Origin: OCS116 sp051531935
GTDB lineage: Bacteria > Pseudomonadota > Alphaproteobacteria > Rhizobiales > OSC116
Length of the DNA: 64,000 nt
Direction: 5' to 3'
NCBI GenBank assembly: GCA_051531935.1
Contig: JAOPTR010000007.1
Coordinates: 505,747 to 569,746, forward strand
The notes below the pieces were generated by a model, which was given only the letters and a program-made list of their open reading frames with translations, searched no databases and was not told the origin of the DNA. Made by a program: the position numbers and the translations under genes. This document shows, one piece after another, positions 52,256 to 61,308 of the stretch (its first letter is position 1; each line of letters opens with the position of its first letter).

Positions 52256-52693
52256 TTATGGCTTAAATCGATCCAAATAAGAGCTATAATCTTGATTGTT
52301 TACATCATATTCTTTCTTGAAGAACGGGCTCGTGACCAAAAAATCGGCAGATGCGCGGTTGCATGCCGTAGGGATATCATAGACCACAGCCAATCGCGTC
52401 AGAGCCTTTACATCAACATCATGTGGCATCGCTGTCATAGGGTCGGTAAAAAATATCAAAACATCAATTTTCCCTGTCGCAATTAATGATCCAATTTGCT
52501 GGTCTCCACCCAATGGGCCAGAAAGCTTAATATCAATATCAATATTTTCAAATTTTTGCTTCACCAAACTGCCAGTGGTTCCCGTAGCGATGAACTTATG
52601 GCCATCCAACATTTTGTAATGATCCTCCATCCATTCAAGCAAAACTTGTTTTTTCGAATCATGCGCCACAACAGCAATGTTTTTAATGTCCAT
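52256..52693 (-). CDS. mgsA: Methylglyoxal synthase
   Basis: 145 residues. Converts dihydroxyacetone phosphate to methylglyoxal and phosphate, a bypass used when phosphorylated sugars accumulate. Marks: IAVVAHDSKKQVLLEWMEDH (start), TGTTGSLVKQ (phosphate-binding, around 38), SGPLGGDQQIGSLIA (catalytic Asp region, around 58), FFTDPMTAMPHDVDVKALTRLA (catalytic His and Asp, around 80) and YDIPTACNRASADF. Full length. Divergent from bdhA; upstream of the RNA region. Confidence 0.95.
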   Translation of the reverse strand: MDIKNIAVVAHDSKKQVLLEWMEDHYKMLDGHKFIATGTTGSLVKQKFENIDIDIKLSGPLGGDQQIGSLIATGKIDVLIFFTDPMTAMPHDVDVKALTRLAVVYDIPTACNRASADFLVTSPFFKKEYDVNNQDYSSYLDRFKP

Positions 52694-52774
52694 TTTTACC
52701 TCAAATATCTGGTTTCTGATTTCACAAATAGATAAATATTGTTACACTTATATGAAATAAAAGGAAGTTACAAA

Positions 52775-53554
52775 ATGCTAAAAAATAAAACAGCACTCAT
52801 CACGGGGTCAACGTCAGGCATTGGCCTTGGTATCGCCATTCAACTCGCCAAACAAAATGCCAATGTCATTCTCAATGGGTTTGGCAGCCAAGCAGATATT
52901 GACGCGGCTATCAGCAGTGTTTCGGCCTCAGGCCAAGGCGTTGTAACTTATAGCGATGCCAACATGCTGGAAGTTAGCGAAATAGAGCAAATGATCCAGA
53001 ACGCAAAACAAGAGTTTGGTGGTGTGGATATTCTAGTGAATAATGCAGGCATTCAACATGTGGTGCCAATCGAAGAGTTCACTACCCAAAAATGGAATGA
53101 TATCATCGCGATTAACCTGACTTCTGCATTTCATACCACCCGCCTCAGTATCCCGCATATGCGAGAGCAAAATTGGGGGCGTATCATCAATGTGGCCTCA
53201 GTTCATGGGCTTGTGGCATCGGTCAATAAATCGGCTTACGTCGCAGCTAAACACGGTATTATCGGCCTCACCAAAACAATTGCGTTAGAAACCGCACAAA
53301 GCGGCATTACAGCAAATTCAATTTGCCCTGGTTTTACACTCACACCACTCATTCAAGCCCAAATAGACGAAAAAGCCGTAATAGTGGGCAGCCAAGAAGC
53401 CGCAATAGAGGCATTGCTGGGCGAAAAACAACCTTCAAAACAATTCGCCCAAGTCGAGCAATTGGGGCAATTGGCGGTGTTCCTTTGTAGTGGCGCAGCC
53501 GATCAAATGACAGGCGTCAGCCTGCCTGTAGATGGTGGATGGACAGCGCAATGA
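52775..53554 (+). CDS. bdhA: 3-hydroxybutyrate dehydrogenase (SDR family)
   Basis: 259 residues. Short-chain dehydrogenase: TGSTSGIGLGIA cofactor motif (around 10), NNAGIQHV (around 91), Ser-Tyr-Lys catalytic set with INVASVHGLVASVNKSAYVAAKHG (Tyr around 155). The C-terminal part LLGEKQPSKQFAQVEQLGQLAVFLCS and SLPVDGGWTAQ follow D-3-hydroxybutyrate dehydrogenases closely, so oxidation of 3-hydroxybutyrate to acetoacetate is likely, as in polyhydroxybutyrate or ketone-body use. The ATG at 52775 follows AAGGAAG; the frame is open 12 codons upstream. Confidence 0.92.
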   Translation: MLKNKTALITGSTSGIGLGIAIQLAKQNANVILNGFGSQADIDAAISSVSASGQGVVTYSDANMLEVSEIEQMIQNAKQEFGGVDILVNNAGIQHVVPIEEFTTQKWNDIIAINLTSAFHTTRLSIPHMREQNWGRIINVASVHGLVASVNKSAYVAAKHGIIGLTKTIALETAQSGITANSICPGFTLTPLIQAQIDEKAVIVGSQEAAIEALLGEKQPSKQFAQVEQLGQLAVFLCSGAADQMTGVSLPVDGGWTAQ

Positions 53555-53557
53555 TGA

Positions 53558-54523
53558 TTATTTATTGCGTTTGAAATATATTATATACAAAGACGCGGCG
53601 CACATAATACTACCATAAAATATTTGTTGTGCGTCTAGTGCTTTATAGGGCAAGAAATCCCATTCTATTGCCACAGCTTCAAACGCCATGTTAGAAAATG
53701 GCATAAGCGCCATCGTACCCAAATAAAATTCGCTAGAGGTCAATTTAACTGAACGAAGCGAATAATAAATTGCCGCTGCTCTAAAAGTAGCCCCCGTTAA
53801 AAAGCCCCAAACCCATGCATAAGGGTTAAAGAAATCCTGCAAAACAAAACCAGCAATATGATCTCGTAAAACAGGGTAAAAATCTGCAGGTAACGAGGCC
53901 TCAAAAATAGATGCAGCATATGACAATATAAGCAATATCAGCGCACTAGCCACCAATACCATGCCCGTAAGGTAAAAGGTATCACCACTATTGTTGTTTT
54001 GGTTTAGCGGGTGAGTTTCACCCAGAGTAATGGCAATCGTGATGACAAATTGAGAAACCAAAAGCAACCAAATACCAGAGTTATTAAACCCATCTTCCAT
54101 GCCTATTGCAAAATATATCCAAGCAATGGCAATAACCAAATGCCCAGGCAGTTCAACCCATTTAGGTTTGCGGCCAAGTAAAAACCACACATATAATACG
54201 CTAAAGGTAATGTTAGATGCACCCAAAAACGCTGTATTCGTGGCGCTTATATATAAAAAGCTACCAACATAAAAACTAGCCGATATAATTCTCAAACCAC
54301 CAAATGCCCAAGTGTGAAAATGCTTAAGTGGTTCAAATCCAATCTGCCTAATTCTTTTGGGGCTCAGTAAAACAAGGCTTAACCCACCCGAAACCATTTG
54401 AATAAAAACAAATGTTGCCGGCGCCAAATTATATTCAATAAGTACCGCTCGACCAACCACAGAGATTAAACTCCAAGATAGAATGCAAGCAATGGTAACA
54501 AATAGTGGCGTTTCAAATTTCAT
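53558..54523 (-). CDS. EamA/DMT-superfamily transporter
   Basis: 321 residues with ten hydrophobic helices in two repeats of five, the drug/metabolite transporter layout (PF00892-type). The repeat signature regions are ALIEYNLAPATFVFIQMVSGGLSLVLL-like in the first half and the more diverged second half with AAIYYSLRSVKLTSSEFYLGTMALMPF. The substrate is unknown. It converges with bdhA, with 3 bp between stop codons. Confidence 0.82.
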   Translation of the reverse strand: MKFETPLFVTIACILSWSLISVVGRAVLIEYNLAPATFVFIQMVSGGLSLVLLSPKRIRQIGFEPLKHFHTWAFGGLRIISASFYVGSFLYISATNTAFLGASNITFSVLYVWFLLGRKPKWVELPGHLVIAIAWIYFAIGMEDGFNNSGIWLLLVSQFVITIAITLGETHPLNQNNNSGDTFYLTGMVLVASALILLILSYAASIFEASLPADFYPVLRDHIAGFVLQDFFNPYAWVWGFLTGATFRAAAIYYSLRSVKLTSSEFYLGTMALMPFSNMAFEAVAIEWDFLPYKALDAQQIFYGSIMCAASLYIIYFKRNK

Positions 54524-54860
54524 CTTAAATCCATAAATAAACTAGCTCCTGTATATCAGCCCATAATATTTAAAACTAATGCAATTATTTGATATGTGAG
54601 TTTGTTTGGTGAATGATATTTTGAAAGCGCAGAGTTTTACCTATGCCCGTTATAACGTACAGAGATATTTAAGAAAACTCAATTGCAGGCATTTCAAAAT
54701 GCCAGAATTTTTAGGATCGAAAAGCCTATGCAATAAGAAAATTGCATTTGAAAACTAAATGCAATTACGCGAGGTTAATGTAGATGCTGTGCCAGACCCA
54801 AGCACGGAAACATAATTGCCTAACGGACAAAACCCTTGAGTATGCAAAAACGAGGGCAAA
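54524..54860. other. Intergenic region without recognised gene
   Basis: A/T-rich stretch upstream of the DMT gene and downstream of the ATP synthase operon. I see no RNA gene, repeat or credible small ORF in it apart from the operon terminator at its right end. Confidence 0.6.
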
Positions 54861-54863
54861 AAA

Positions 54864-54891
54864 AAGCCCGATACAATTAAATATCGGGCTT
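54864..54891 (-). terminator. Intrinsic terminator of the F0 operon
   Basis: Perfect 10-bp stem AAGCCCGATA/TATCGGGCTT around an 8-base loop, followed on the minus strand by a T-run (54865-54858). It lies 20 bp after the atpF stop codon. Confidence 0.92.
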
Positions 54892-54910
54892 AAATTCAAT
54901 ATGCAAACGT

Positions 54911-55396
54911 CTAGTTTAAACGTTCTTTCAAAGCAGCAATGCTATCATCAATTAAGTCATTGGCTTTTGCTTTGCCTAAATCGTTAGACAAAAGTTCTTC
55001 CGTGGCTGCAACAGCAATGTCAGCAGCATAAGCTTGTACATTTTTACGTGCTTGCAGTTGAGCTTGCAGAATTTTATTTTCGGCCATTTTTGTACGGCGA
55101 TCAATAGTTTCTGTTAGCTTTTTCTCAGTTTCAGCAGCTAAGGCTTCTGCTTCCGCTTTGGCTTGCTCAATAATGCTTTGTGCTTCTTCTACAGCTGCTT
55201 TTTGCTTGCGCTCATATTCGGCAAGCATGTGCTGAGCTTCTTCTTTAAGCTTACGGGCAGTTTCTAGCTCGTTTTTAATGGCTTCTGCACGGTCATCCAA
55301 TGCTTTGGTTGCCAATTTTGGCACTCCAAGATAGACAAGCATGGCAATAAAACCAACCATACCAACGGCAACCCAAAATGTAGGATCATGTAACAT
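54911..55396 (-). CDS. atpF: ATP synthase F0 subunit b
   Basis: 161 residues: one N-terminal transmembrane helix (TFWVAVGMVGFIAMLVYLGVP) followed by a long charged coiled coil rich in Ala, Glu and Lys. It forms the peripheral stalk with b'. The short periplasmic start MLHDPTFWVAVG and RAEAIKNELETARKLKEEAQ are typical of alphaproteobacterial subunit b. Last gene of the operon. Confidence 0.93.
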   Translation of the reverse strand: MLHDPTFWVAVGMVGFIAMLVYLGVPKLATKALDDRAEAIKNELETARKLKEEAQHMLAEYERKQKAAVEEAQSIIEQAKAEAEALAAETEKKLTETIDRRTKMAENKILQAQLQARKNVQAYAADIAVAATEELLSNDLGKAKANDLIDDSIAALKERLN

Positions 55397-55407
55397 ATTA
55401 ATATCCT

Positions 55408-55893
55408 TTATGAACTAAGCTGAGCTGCAACAGCTTTGCTTATTTTTTTCTCGTCAATGCTTTCGCCAAGCAATGCACTCACAAGGTTTGCTGTGGTTTC
55501 TGTAGATATTGCACCCACTTCGGCCATTGCATTGTCGGTCATTGCAGTGATTTTGGTTTCAGCTTCTGCCAATTTAGTGGCTAGGTCAGCTTCTACTTTT
55601 TTGCGTTTCACATCAGCTTTTGAGTTTAGCTCATCACGCGTTGTTTGCGCAATGTCATGCGCTTGAGCGCGGGCGTCACCAAGGGCTTTTTCGTATGATG
55701 CAATGGCTTCGTCAGTTTCAGCACGTAGGCGCTCGGCATTGTCCAAATCGGTAGCAATGCGGTCGCGGCGCTCTTCAATCACTTCGCCAATACGTGGCAA
55801 AGCAATGCGGGCCATAACAAAATAAAGCACACCAAATGTAACGAATAGCCAAAAAATCTGTGGCAAATAAGTCGAAAAATCTAACTGAGGCAT
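55408..55893 (-). CDS. atpG: ATP synthase F0 subunit b'
   Basis: 161 residues, same layout as subunit b. It begins MPQLDFSTYLPQIFWLFVTFGVLYFVMARIALPRI, the hallmark of the b' form found in alphaproteobacteria, cyanobacteria and plastids, then a coiled-coil stalk (EVIEERRDRIATDLDNAERLRAETDEA). The ATG at 55893 has an AGGAGC box; the frame is open 16 codons upstream. Twelve bp separate it from atpF. The gene name atpG here means b', not gamma. Confidence 0.93.
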   Translation of the reverse strand: MPQLDFSTYLPQIFWLFVTFGVLYFVMARIALPRIGEVIEERRDRIATDLDNAERLRAETDEAIASYEKALGDARAQAHDIAQTTRDELNSKADVKRKKVEADLATKLAEAETKITAMTDNAMAEVGAISTETTANLVSALLGESIDEKKISKAVAAQLSS

Positions 55894-56019
55894 ATGACTG
55901 CTCCTAAAAAAATCTTTTGTGAAATATTTTACAACCTTCACATATGGTTGCTACTGATGGGCTAAACGCAGGGAAAACCCACTATTGCTTAGCCCCACCA
56001 GAAAATTCTTATGCTTTTC

Positions 56020-56244
56020 TTATGAGAAAAGAATAATAAACGCGATAACCAAACCAAATAGGCCAGTGGCTTCTGTCAACGCAAAACCTAGTAGTAGGTT
56101 AGTTTGTTGGCCAGCAGCTGCTGAAGGGTTACGCAAAGCGCCTTGAAGGTAGCTACCGAAAATGTTACCGATACCAATACCAGCACCCAAAAGTGCCAAA
56201 CACGCAATGCCAGCGCCGATGTATTTTGCTGCTTCTGCTTCCAT
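56020..56244 (-). CDS. atpE: ATP synthase F0 subunit c
   Basis: 74 residues, two transmembrane helices joined by the polar loop GALRNPSAAAGQQ. The ion-binding carboxylate is the Glu in FALTEATGLFGLV (around residue 58). The first helix has the GxGxGxG-type packing pattern (GAGIGIGNIFG). The residues around the Glu do not show the full Na+-type pattern, so proton coupling is expected. An AAGGAG box precedes the ATG. Confidence 0.97.
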   Translation of the reverse strand: MEAEAAKYIGAGIACLALLGAGIGIGNIFGSYLQGALRNPSAAAGQQTNLLLGFALTEATGLFGLVIAFIILFS

Positions 56245-56344
56245 GATTTATCTCCTTAAGATAAAAATGTCATTGGAGATCGTCTCCAATAGGTTATGGG
56301 AATATTCCCAATTTCACTGAGGTTGCCCTCAATTCGTGTAATGA

Positions 56345-57100
56345 CTAATGAAGATTTTCAGCGTCATTTAAATAAATGCAGGTAAGAATGGCAAACACAT
56401 AAGCTTGCAACACCGCTACCAATAATTCCAAACCTGTAAACATCACAATCACTAGCAATGGCACAACACCAAAGAAGCCAAGTGCAATCACAAAGCCTGC
56501 AAACACTTTAAGCATTGTATGGCCAGCCAACATGTTGGCAAACAAACGAACAGACAAGCTCAATGGGCGGCTAAGGTATGAAACAATTTCAATAGGTGTG
56601 ATAATTGGGTACATATAAACAGGCAAGCCAGCAGGGGCGAAAAGTTTCAAGAAACCAAAACCATGTTTAATAAAGCCGTAAATTGTCACGAGCAAGAATA
56701 CAGCCATTGCCATCACGAATGTAACCGCAATATGGCTTGTCACTGTAAATGAGTAAGGCACCAAACCAATAAGGTTTAGAAATAATACAAACATAAATAA
56801 GCTAAATACGAATGGGAAGAATTTAAGACCACCAGTACCAATGTTTTCGCGGATCATGCCAGCGATAAACTCATATGATAATTCAGCAAGTGATTGCATA
56901 CGGCCAGGGATAATAGAACGGCCACGCATGCTCAAAATAGTGAAAGCCACAATCAGCACAACGGCAATAACCATCATCAACGCACTGTTTGTAAAGTGAA
57001 TGTCATATCCACCAATAGAAATGTCTTTATAGCTGACAATTTCAAACTGGTGCATGGGGCCATGGTCTTCAGCGCCGGCTGTTTCTGCAGTTCCTGACAT
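56345..57100 (-). CDS. atpB: ATP synthase F0 subunit a
   Basis: 251 residues with five to six transmembrane helices, forming the proton half-channels against the c-ring. The essential Arg is in SRPLSLSVRLFANMLAGHTMLKV (around residue 185). Other marks: FFPFVFSLFMFVLFLNLIGLVPYSFTVTSH and PIEIVSYLSRP. It follows atpI by 25 bp. Confidence 0.97.
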   Translation of the reverse strand: MSGTAETAGAEDHGPMHQFEIVSYKDISIGGYDIHFTNSALMMVIAVVLIVAFTILSMRGRSIIPGRMQSLAELSYEFIAGMIRENIGTGGLKFFPFVFSLFMFVLFLNLIGLVPYSFTVTSHIAVTFVMAMAVFLLVTIYGFIKHGFGFLKLFAPAGLPVYMYPIITPIEIVSYLSRPLSLSVRLFANMLAGHTMLKVFAGFVIALGFFGVVPLLVIVMFTGLELLVAVLQAYVFAILTCIYLNDAENLH

Positions 57101-57124
57101 ATGCCTATCCTTTAATCAAAAAAT

Positions 57125-57463
57125 TCAATTCGTTTCGTCTTCTTTGCTATTCTTAGCTTGTTCTTCTGCCTTTTGATATTCTTCAAAGTCGCGTTTAGAT
57201 GATTTTATGACATTGAAAATGCCTGCACCTGCGCCAATGAATATAAAGACAATCATAAATAATGGCTTTGTATCCAACCAATTATCTATCGACCAACCCA
57301 TAATAGCACCAATCACAAAGCCTGCAAGTAATTCTGTGGCATAGCCATATGCATTACTCATCGCCTTTTTATTTTGGCTCTTATTCTTAACTTCTTTTGG
57401 CTTTTTAGCTTGTTTTAGCTTTTCGTCAAAGTCTTTTAGTTTCGTATTTTCAGAATCAGTCAT
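57125..57463 (-). CDS. atpI: ATP synthase subunit I (AtpI, alphaproteobacterial)
   Basis: 112 residues. A charged, Lys-rich N-terminal tail of about 40 residues, then two transmembrane helices (YATELLAGFVIGAIMGWSIDNWL and PLFMIVFIFIGAGAGIFNVIK) and an acidic C-terminus. This is the AtpI/AtpR-type protein that heads F0 operons in alphaproteobacteria and helps c-ring assembly or magnesium supply. First gene of atpI-B-E-G-F; the F1 genes are elsewhere, as usual in this class. Confidence 0.9.
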   Translation of the reverse strand: MTDSENTKLKDFDEKLKQAKKPKEVKNKSQNKKAMSNAYGYATELLAGFVIGAIMGWSIDNWLDTKPLFMIVFIFIGAGAGIFNVIKSSKRDFEEYQKAEEQAKNSKEDETN

Positions 57464-57690
57464 TTTGCTCTCTTTTCAAAACATCTAAGAATCTAAAAAA
57501 TCAGAAGAAGTTGGCCGAAATATATAAAAGTCGCCAATAGCTGTCAAGCACCTGCGCCTTGTTTTCGCCATGATTCTTACACTTGTCAAAGGCTTTGTTG
57601 AACAAAACCTTAAAACTTAGCACCAAGGTACCAATACATTTGATCAATTTGCACAGGAGGATTTTAAGAAATAGCCTAAAAACAAAAAAA

Positions 57691-57714
57691 CCGCCTCATA
57701 TGAATATGAAGCGG
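57691..57714 (-). terminator. Intrinsic terminator after the DsbA-like gene
   Basis: Stem CCGCTTCATAT/ATATGAGGCGG on the minus strand with one U-G pair, followed by seven T (57690-57684). It ends the DsbA-like transcript 29 bp after the stop codon. Confidence 0.88.
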
Positions 57715-57742
57715 CTTGTATTTATTTTTGTAATTTGAGCGC

Positions 57743-58471
57743 TTATTCAGCCAATAGACCGTCAACTGTCGCCGAAAAAGCTTCGTAGCCAGTGTTGCCA
57801 CCTTCTTGTTTTTCACCATTGATAAATAATGTCGGTGTAGAGCTCACATTCAGCACTTCAGCGGCATATTTTCTATCATCAAGTAAGTTACTAATTACTT
57901 CTTTTTTAGCAAAACATTCGTTTACTTTTTCGTCGGTATATCCAACAAGTTTAAGAATGTTGACCATTTCAGCAAATTGCTTCTCGGCTCTAATCCATTT
58001 AGATTGATTGCTGAAAATCAGATTGATAATAGGGTAATATTGTTCAGCAGGTGCGCACTCAGCTAACATTGTTGCCGCTAATGCCAATTGGTCAAGATGA
58101 AAATTACGATACACAAATTTAACTTTGTTGGTATCAATGTAATTTTTCTTAAATTCTTTAAAAGTATTTTCGTGGAAATTTGCACAATGAGGGCATGTTA
58201 AAGACGCATATTCTACAATTGTCACTTTAGCATCAGGGTTGCCGATGACGTGATCTGTAATTTTAATGTTCTCAAATAATGGCCCCGTGTCTTGAGCGGG
58301 TAATTTTATTTCAACTTTGGCCATTTTTTCCGTATCAGCCATTGTATCTGTTTTGGCCATTGTCTCTGCCTCCGCAGCGGCTTCAGTTTTGCCGTCAGCA
58401 GCAAGCGCAGTGCCACCTAAAGATAGGCTTAAAAATAAGGTGGTAAAACCAACTAATTTATTGAATTTCAT
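57743..58471 (-). CDS. DsbA-family thiol-disulfide oxidoreductase
   Basis: 242 residues. Signal peptide to about residue 24 (GGTALA-AD), then an odd low-complexity linker of about 30 residues (KTDTMADTEKMAKVE-like), then a thioredoxin fold of the DsbA/DsbG-like Thioredoxin_4 class. The redox motif is CPHC in YASLTCPHCANFHENTFKEF (around residue 95), and the cis-Pro loop is SSTPTLFINGEKQEGG near the C-terminus. It should oxidise or isomerise disulfides in periplasmic proteins. Downstream of the dciA-like gene, as in other alphaproteobacteria. Confidence 0.92.
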   Translation of the reverse strand: MKFNKLVGFTTLFLSLSLGGTALAADGKTEAAAEAETMAKTDTMADTEKMAKVEIKLPAQDTGPLFENIKITDHVIGNPDAKVTIVEYASLTCPHCANFHENTFKEFKKNYIDTNKVKFVYRNFHLDQLALAATMLAECAPAEQYYPIINLIFSNQSKWIRAEKQFAEMVNILKLVGYTDEKVNECFAKKEVISNLLDDRKYAAEVLNVSSTPTLFINGEKQEGGNTGYEAFSATVDGLLAE

Positions 58472-58577
58472 GAGAACTCCCTACATGTCATATTTTATTT
58501 AATCACAACAAAGCAATCAATTGTGGCGAAATCAAGCTTAAATTCTAAATTTGGCTAATATACACAAGTGAAGCTCA

Positions 58578-59105
58578 TCATTTTTTTGTGATCTCAGCTT
58601 TATGAATTTGAGCGCCAAGCGCGGTAAGGGCATCACGTAGGTTAGAATCTTTAACATCCTTAGTAGAATTTAACACAGTTTTAGGTGCTTCTGGAGGTTG
58701 CTCGGCAATAAATTTATTAGCAAAATCAAGGGTTTGAACTTGCTTTATTTTAATTTTGCCAATAGCTGCGTAGCCAAACATTATGTTGGCTCGTTGTAAT
58801 ATAGTAGGTGCCGCACTCTCTACCTCAAGTGCAAATGCACCTAGGCACCTAATCACTAATGTGGCGCTTAATTCTCGGTCAGTTTGTAATCCGCCTCGCG
58901 CAGCAGGCCAATTAATTTTATCGGGTATGCAATATTGGCTTAAATGGTCGCCAACAATATATGGCCATTGTTTGAAAATTTCGATGCCATTAAAACCATG
59001 CTTATGAAAGCTCTTGCGGCCAATATCTTGCGCCAAACGGCTGATATTGCGCAAGCCTTTGTGAGTGCGTTTATATTGTATTTTTGGTTTTGGCGCTTTG
59101 GTCAT
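58578..59105 (-). CDS. DUF721 (DciA-like) protein
   Basis: 175 residues. The segment FKQWPYIVGDHLSQYCIPDKINWP and the strand TLVIRCLGAFALEVESAAPTILQRANIMFGYAAIGKIKIKQV follow the DUF721 family, in which DciA loads the replicative helicase in bacteria lacking DnaC. Whether this copy is the main loader or only a paralogue cannot be told. It is divergent from mutY (44 bp between starts) and upstream of the DsbA-like gene, the usual alphaproteobacterial order. Confidence 0.85.
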   Translation of the reverse strand: MTKAPKPKIQYKRTHKGLRNISRLAQDIGRKSFHKHGFNGIEIFKQWPYIVGDHLSQYCIPDKINWPAARGGLQTDRELSATLVIRCLGAFALEVESAAPTILQRANIMFGYAAIGKIKIKQVQTLDFANKFIAEQPPEAPKTVLNSTKDVKDSNLRDALTALGAQIHKAEITKK

Positions 59106-59149
59106 GATTTATTTTAGCGAATCTCTAAATAGTTAGCTATAGCTATTTA

Positions 59150-60208
59150 ATGGATTTGAACTTTTCTAAAGAATTATTAGCTTGGTATGATGTGCAGGGC
59201 AGGGAATTGCCATGGCGCATTAAAAATTATGGCGGCATGCAAAATGTTGCACCCGACCCATATGCGGTTTGGTTAAGCGAAATTATGCTGCAACAAACCG
59301 TTGTGGCAACAGTAAAAGACTATTTTGCAAAATTCACAAACAAGTGGCCAACTGTACAAGATTTAGCTGCAGCGGATCAAGATGAGGTGTTAACCGCTTG
59401 GGCGGGGCTTGGATATTATGCCCGCGCAAGAAATTTACACAAATGCGCACAATATATATGTGATGAATTTAATGGTGAATTTCCACAAGCTGAAACCGAT
59501 CTTTTGAAATTGCCTGGAGTGGGGCCGTATACCGCTGCCGCCATTGCGTCTATTGCATTTGGGCAAAAAGCTAATGTTGTCGATGGTAATGTCGAGCGAA
59601 TATTTTCACGAGTTGAAAAACTGGAAGATGAATTGCCAGCGGCAAAACCAAAAATCTACGAAATTTCAGCTGAATATTTACCAAAATCTCGGTTTGGCGA
59701 TTATGCACAGGCATTGATGGATTTAGGCGCAACGGTCTGTAAACCCAAAAATCCACGCTGTGAAACATGCCCTGTTTCAAGGTTTTGCACGTTATCTGGC
59801 AATGAAAATGTGCAATTTTACCCCAAAAAAACACCAAAAAAGCCAAAAAAACAGCTAAAAGCGCATGTTTTTTGGGTGGAAAATGGCAAAAATACCCAAG
59901 TTTTAATCCAAAAAAGACCCGAAAAAGGCCTGCTTGGGAACATGATGGAATTTCCATCAACCGAATGGTTACCCGATAAATTAAATGAGTTGGATGCAAA
60001 AAAAATGGGCATTATAACCCATATTTTTACCCACATTAAATTAGAACTAACTGTTTGGAAAATAAAAGAAACCCAGTTTCAAAACTTAATTGAAACTGGG
60101 CTAAATATAATTTTGCATGAGAACCCAAAGTGGGTTGAGGTGCAACAACTAGATGGTTTTGCCCTGCCTTCGCTCATGCAAAAGGTCGTGAAAATGGTTG
60201 AAAATTAA
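59150..60208 (+). CDS. mutY: A/G-specific adenine DNA glycosylase MutY
   Basis: 352 residues. Removes adenine opposite 8-oxoguanine. N-terminal helix-hairpin-helix domain with LPWR, EIMLQQTVVATV (catalytic Glu, around 45), LPGVGPYTAAAIASIAFGQKANVVDGNVERI (hairpin and catalytic Asp, around 119-148), then the [4Fe-4S] Cys pattern CKPKNPRCETCPVSRFC (around 200). The C-terminal NUDIX-like 8-oxoG recognition domain starts near 235. No clear Shine-Dalgarno before the ATG. It overlaps ccrM by 4 bases at the 3' ends. Confidence 0.96.
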   Translation: MDLNFSKELLAWYDVQGRELPWRIKNYGGMQNVAPDPYAVWLSEIMLQQTVVATVKDYFAKFTNKWPTVQDLAAADQDEVLTAWAGLGYYARARNLHKCAQYICDEFNGEFPQAETDLLKLPGVGPYTAAAIASIAFGQKANVVDGNVERIFSRVEKLEDELPAAKPKIYEISAEYLPKSRFGDYAQALMDLGATVCKPKNPRCETCPVSRFCTLSGNENVQFYPKKTPKKPKKQLKAHVFWVENGKNTQVLIQKRPEKGLLGNMMEFPSTEWLPDKLNELDAKKMGIITHIFTHIKLELTVWKIKETQFQNLIETGLNIILHENPKWVEVQQLDGFALPSLMQKVVKMVEN

Positions 60209-61308
60209 TTTCCAATTTTTTTCATCTCATCGCGCAATATTTGGCGCATATCATCAATTGGCGAAAGGTCAGCACCTTCCATAGTATGCCAATATGTCCA
60301 GCCATTACAAGCACTTGCGCCTTGAACCATGGCGCCAACTTTATGAATTGAGCCAGTGCCTTCTGTTACTTCTAATGAGCCATCAGCACGAACTTGCGCG
60401 CCATTATTACCTTTGGAATCTACCAAAATTGTACCTGGTTCAATCATTCCGCGCTCGACAAGTTGTCCAAATGGAATACGCGGTTGAGATTTTTTGCCTT
60501 CGGTGACTTTTAGAGTTTCTTCATCTAGTGGATCAATTGCATCAATACGAGCTTGAGCGGCTTCTATATAGTCAGTTTGTTGTTCGCAACCGATAAAATG
60601 GCGGCCTAATTTTTTAGCCACAGCACCAGTTGTGCCAGTGCCAAAAAATGGATCAAGGATAACATCGCCAACATTTGTTGAGGATAAAATCACGCGACCC
60701 AAAAGACTTTCTGGTTTTTGGGTTGGATGGACTTTTTTACCGTCTTCTTTTTTAAGTCGTTCGCCACCATTACAAATCGGGAATAACCAATCTGAACGCA
60801 TTTGAATATCTTCGTTCAGAGCCTTCATGGCTTCATAATTAAAGGTGTATTTTGATTTTTGGTTTTGCGAAGCCCAGATCAAAGTTTCGTGCGCATTTGT
60901 AAAGCGACGACCACGGAAATTGGGCATAGGGTTGGATTTACGCCAGATTACATCATTGAGCATCCAATAGCCCAAATCCATAAGTTGAGTGCCAACACGG
61001 AAAATATTGTGATATGAACCAATGACCCAAATTGTGCCATTTGGTTTTAGAATGCGGCGTGCGGCGATTAGCCATTCTTTTGTGAAATCGTCATAGGCTT
61101 TAAAGCTTGAGAATTGATCCCAATCGTTGGTGACGGCATCAACATGGCTTGCGTCTGGGCGGGTTAAATCGCCTTTTAATTGTAAATTGTAAGGAGGGTC
61201 AGCAAAAATCATATCGACAGAAGCTTCGGGCAAGCTGTTCATTGCGTCTACGCAATTGCCTTGCATAATTGTATCGACATTCAAAATATTGGATGATTTT
61301 TTAGTCAT
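60205..61308 (-). CDS. ccrM: Cell-cycle DNA adenine methyltransferase CcrM (GANTC)
   Basis: 367 residues. Beta-class adenine-N6 methyltransferase: the catalytic DPPY is in MIFADPPYNLQLKGDL (around 38) and the S-adenosylmethionine motif FFGTGTTGAVAKKLGR is around 230. After the methyltransferase core comes the roughly 85-residue C-terminal domain specific to CcrM (GMIEPGTILVDSKGNNGAQVRADGSL...NGWTYWH), needed for DNA recognition in Caulobacter. This separates it from restriction-linked enzymes. In alphaproteobacteria it methylates GANTC after replication and affects cell-cycle promoters. A GANTC site lies in its own upstream region (61365-61369). Confidence 0.96.
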   Translation of the reverse strand: MTKKSSNILNVDTIMQGNCVDAMNSLPEASVDMIFADPPYNLQLKGDLTRPDASHVDAVTNDWDQFSSFKAYDDFTKEWLIAARRILKPNGTIWVIGSYHNIFRVGTQLMDLGYWMLNDVIWRKSNPMPNFRGRRFTNAHETLIWASQNQKSKYTFNYEAMKALNEDIQMRSDWLFPICNGGERLKKEDGKKVHPTQKPESLLGRVILSSTNVGDVILDPFFGTGTTGAVAKKLGRHFIGCEQQTDYIEAAQARIDAIDPLDEETLKVTEGKKSQPRIPFGQLVERGMIEPGTILVDSKGNNGAQVRADGSLEVTEGTGSIHKVGAMVQGASACNGWTYWHTMEGADLSPIDDMRQILRDEMKKIGN

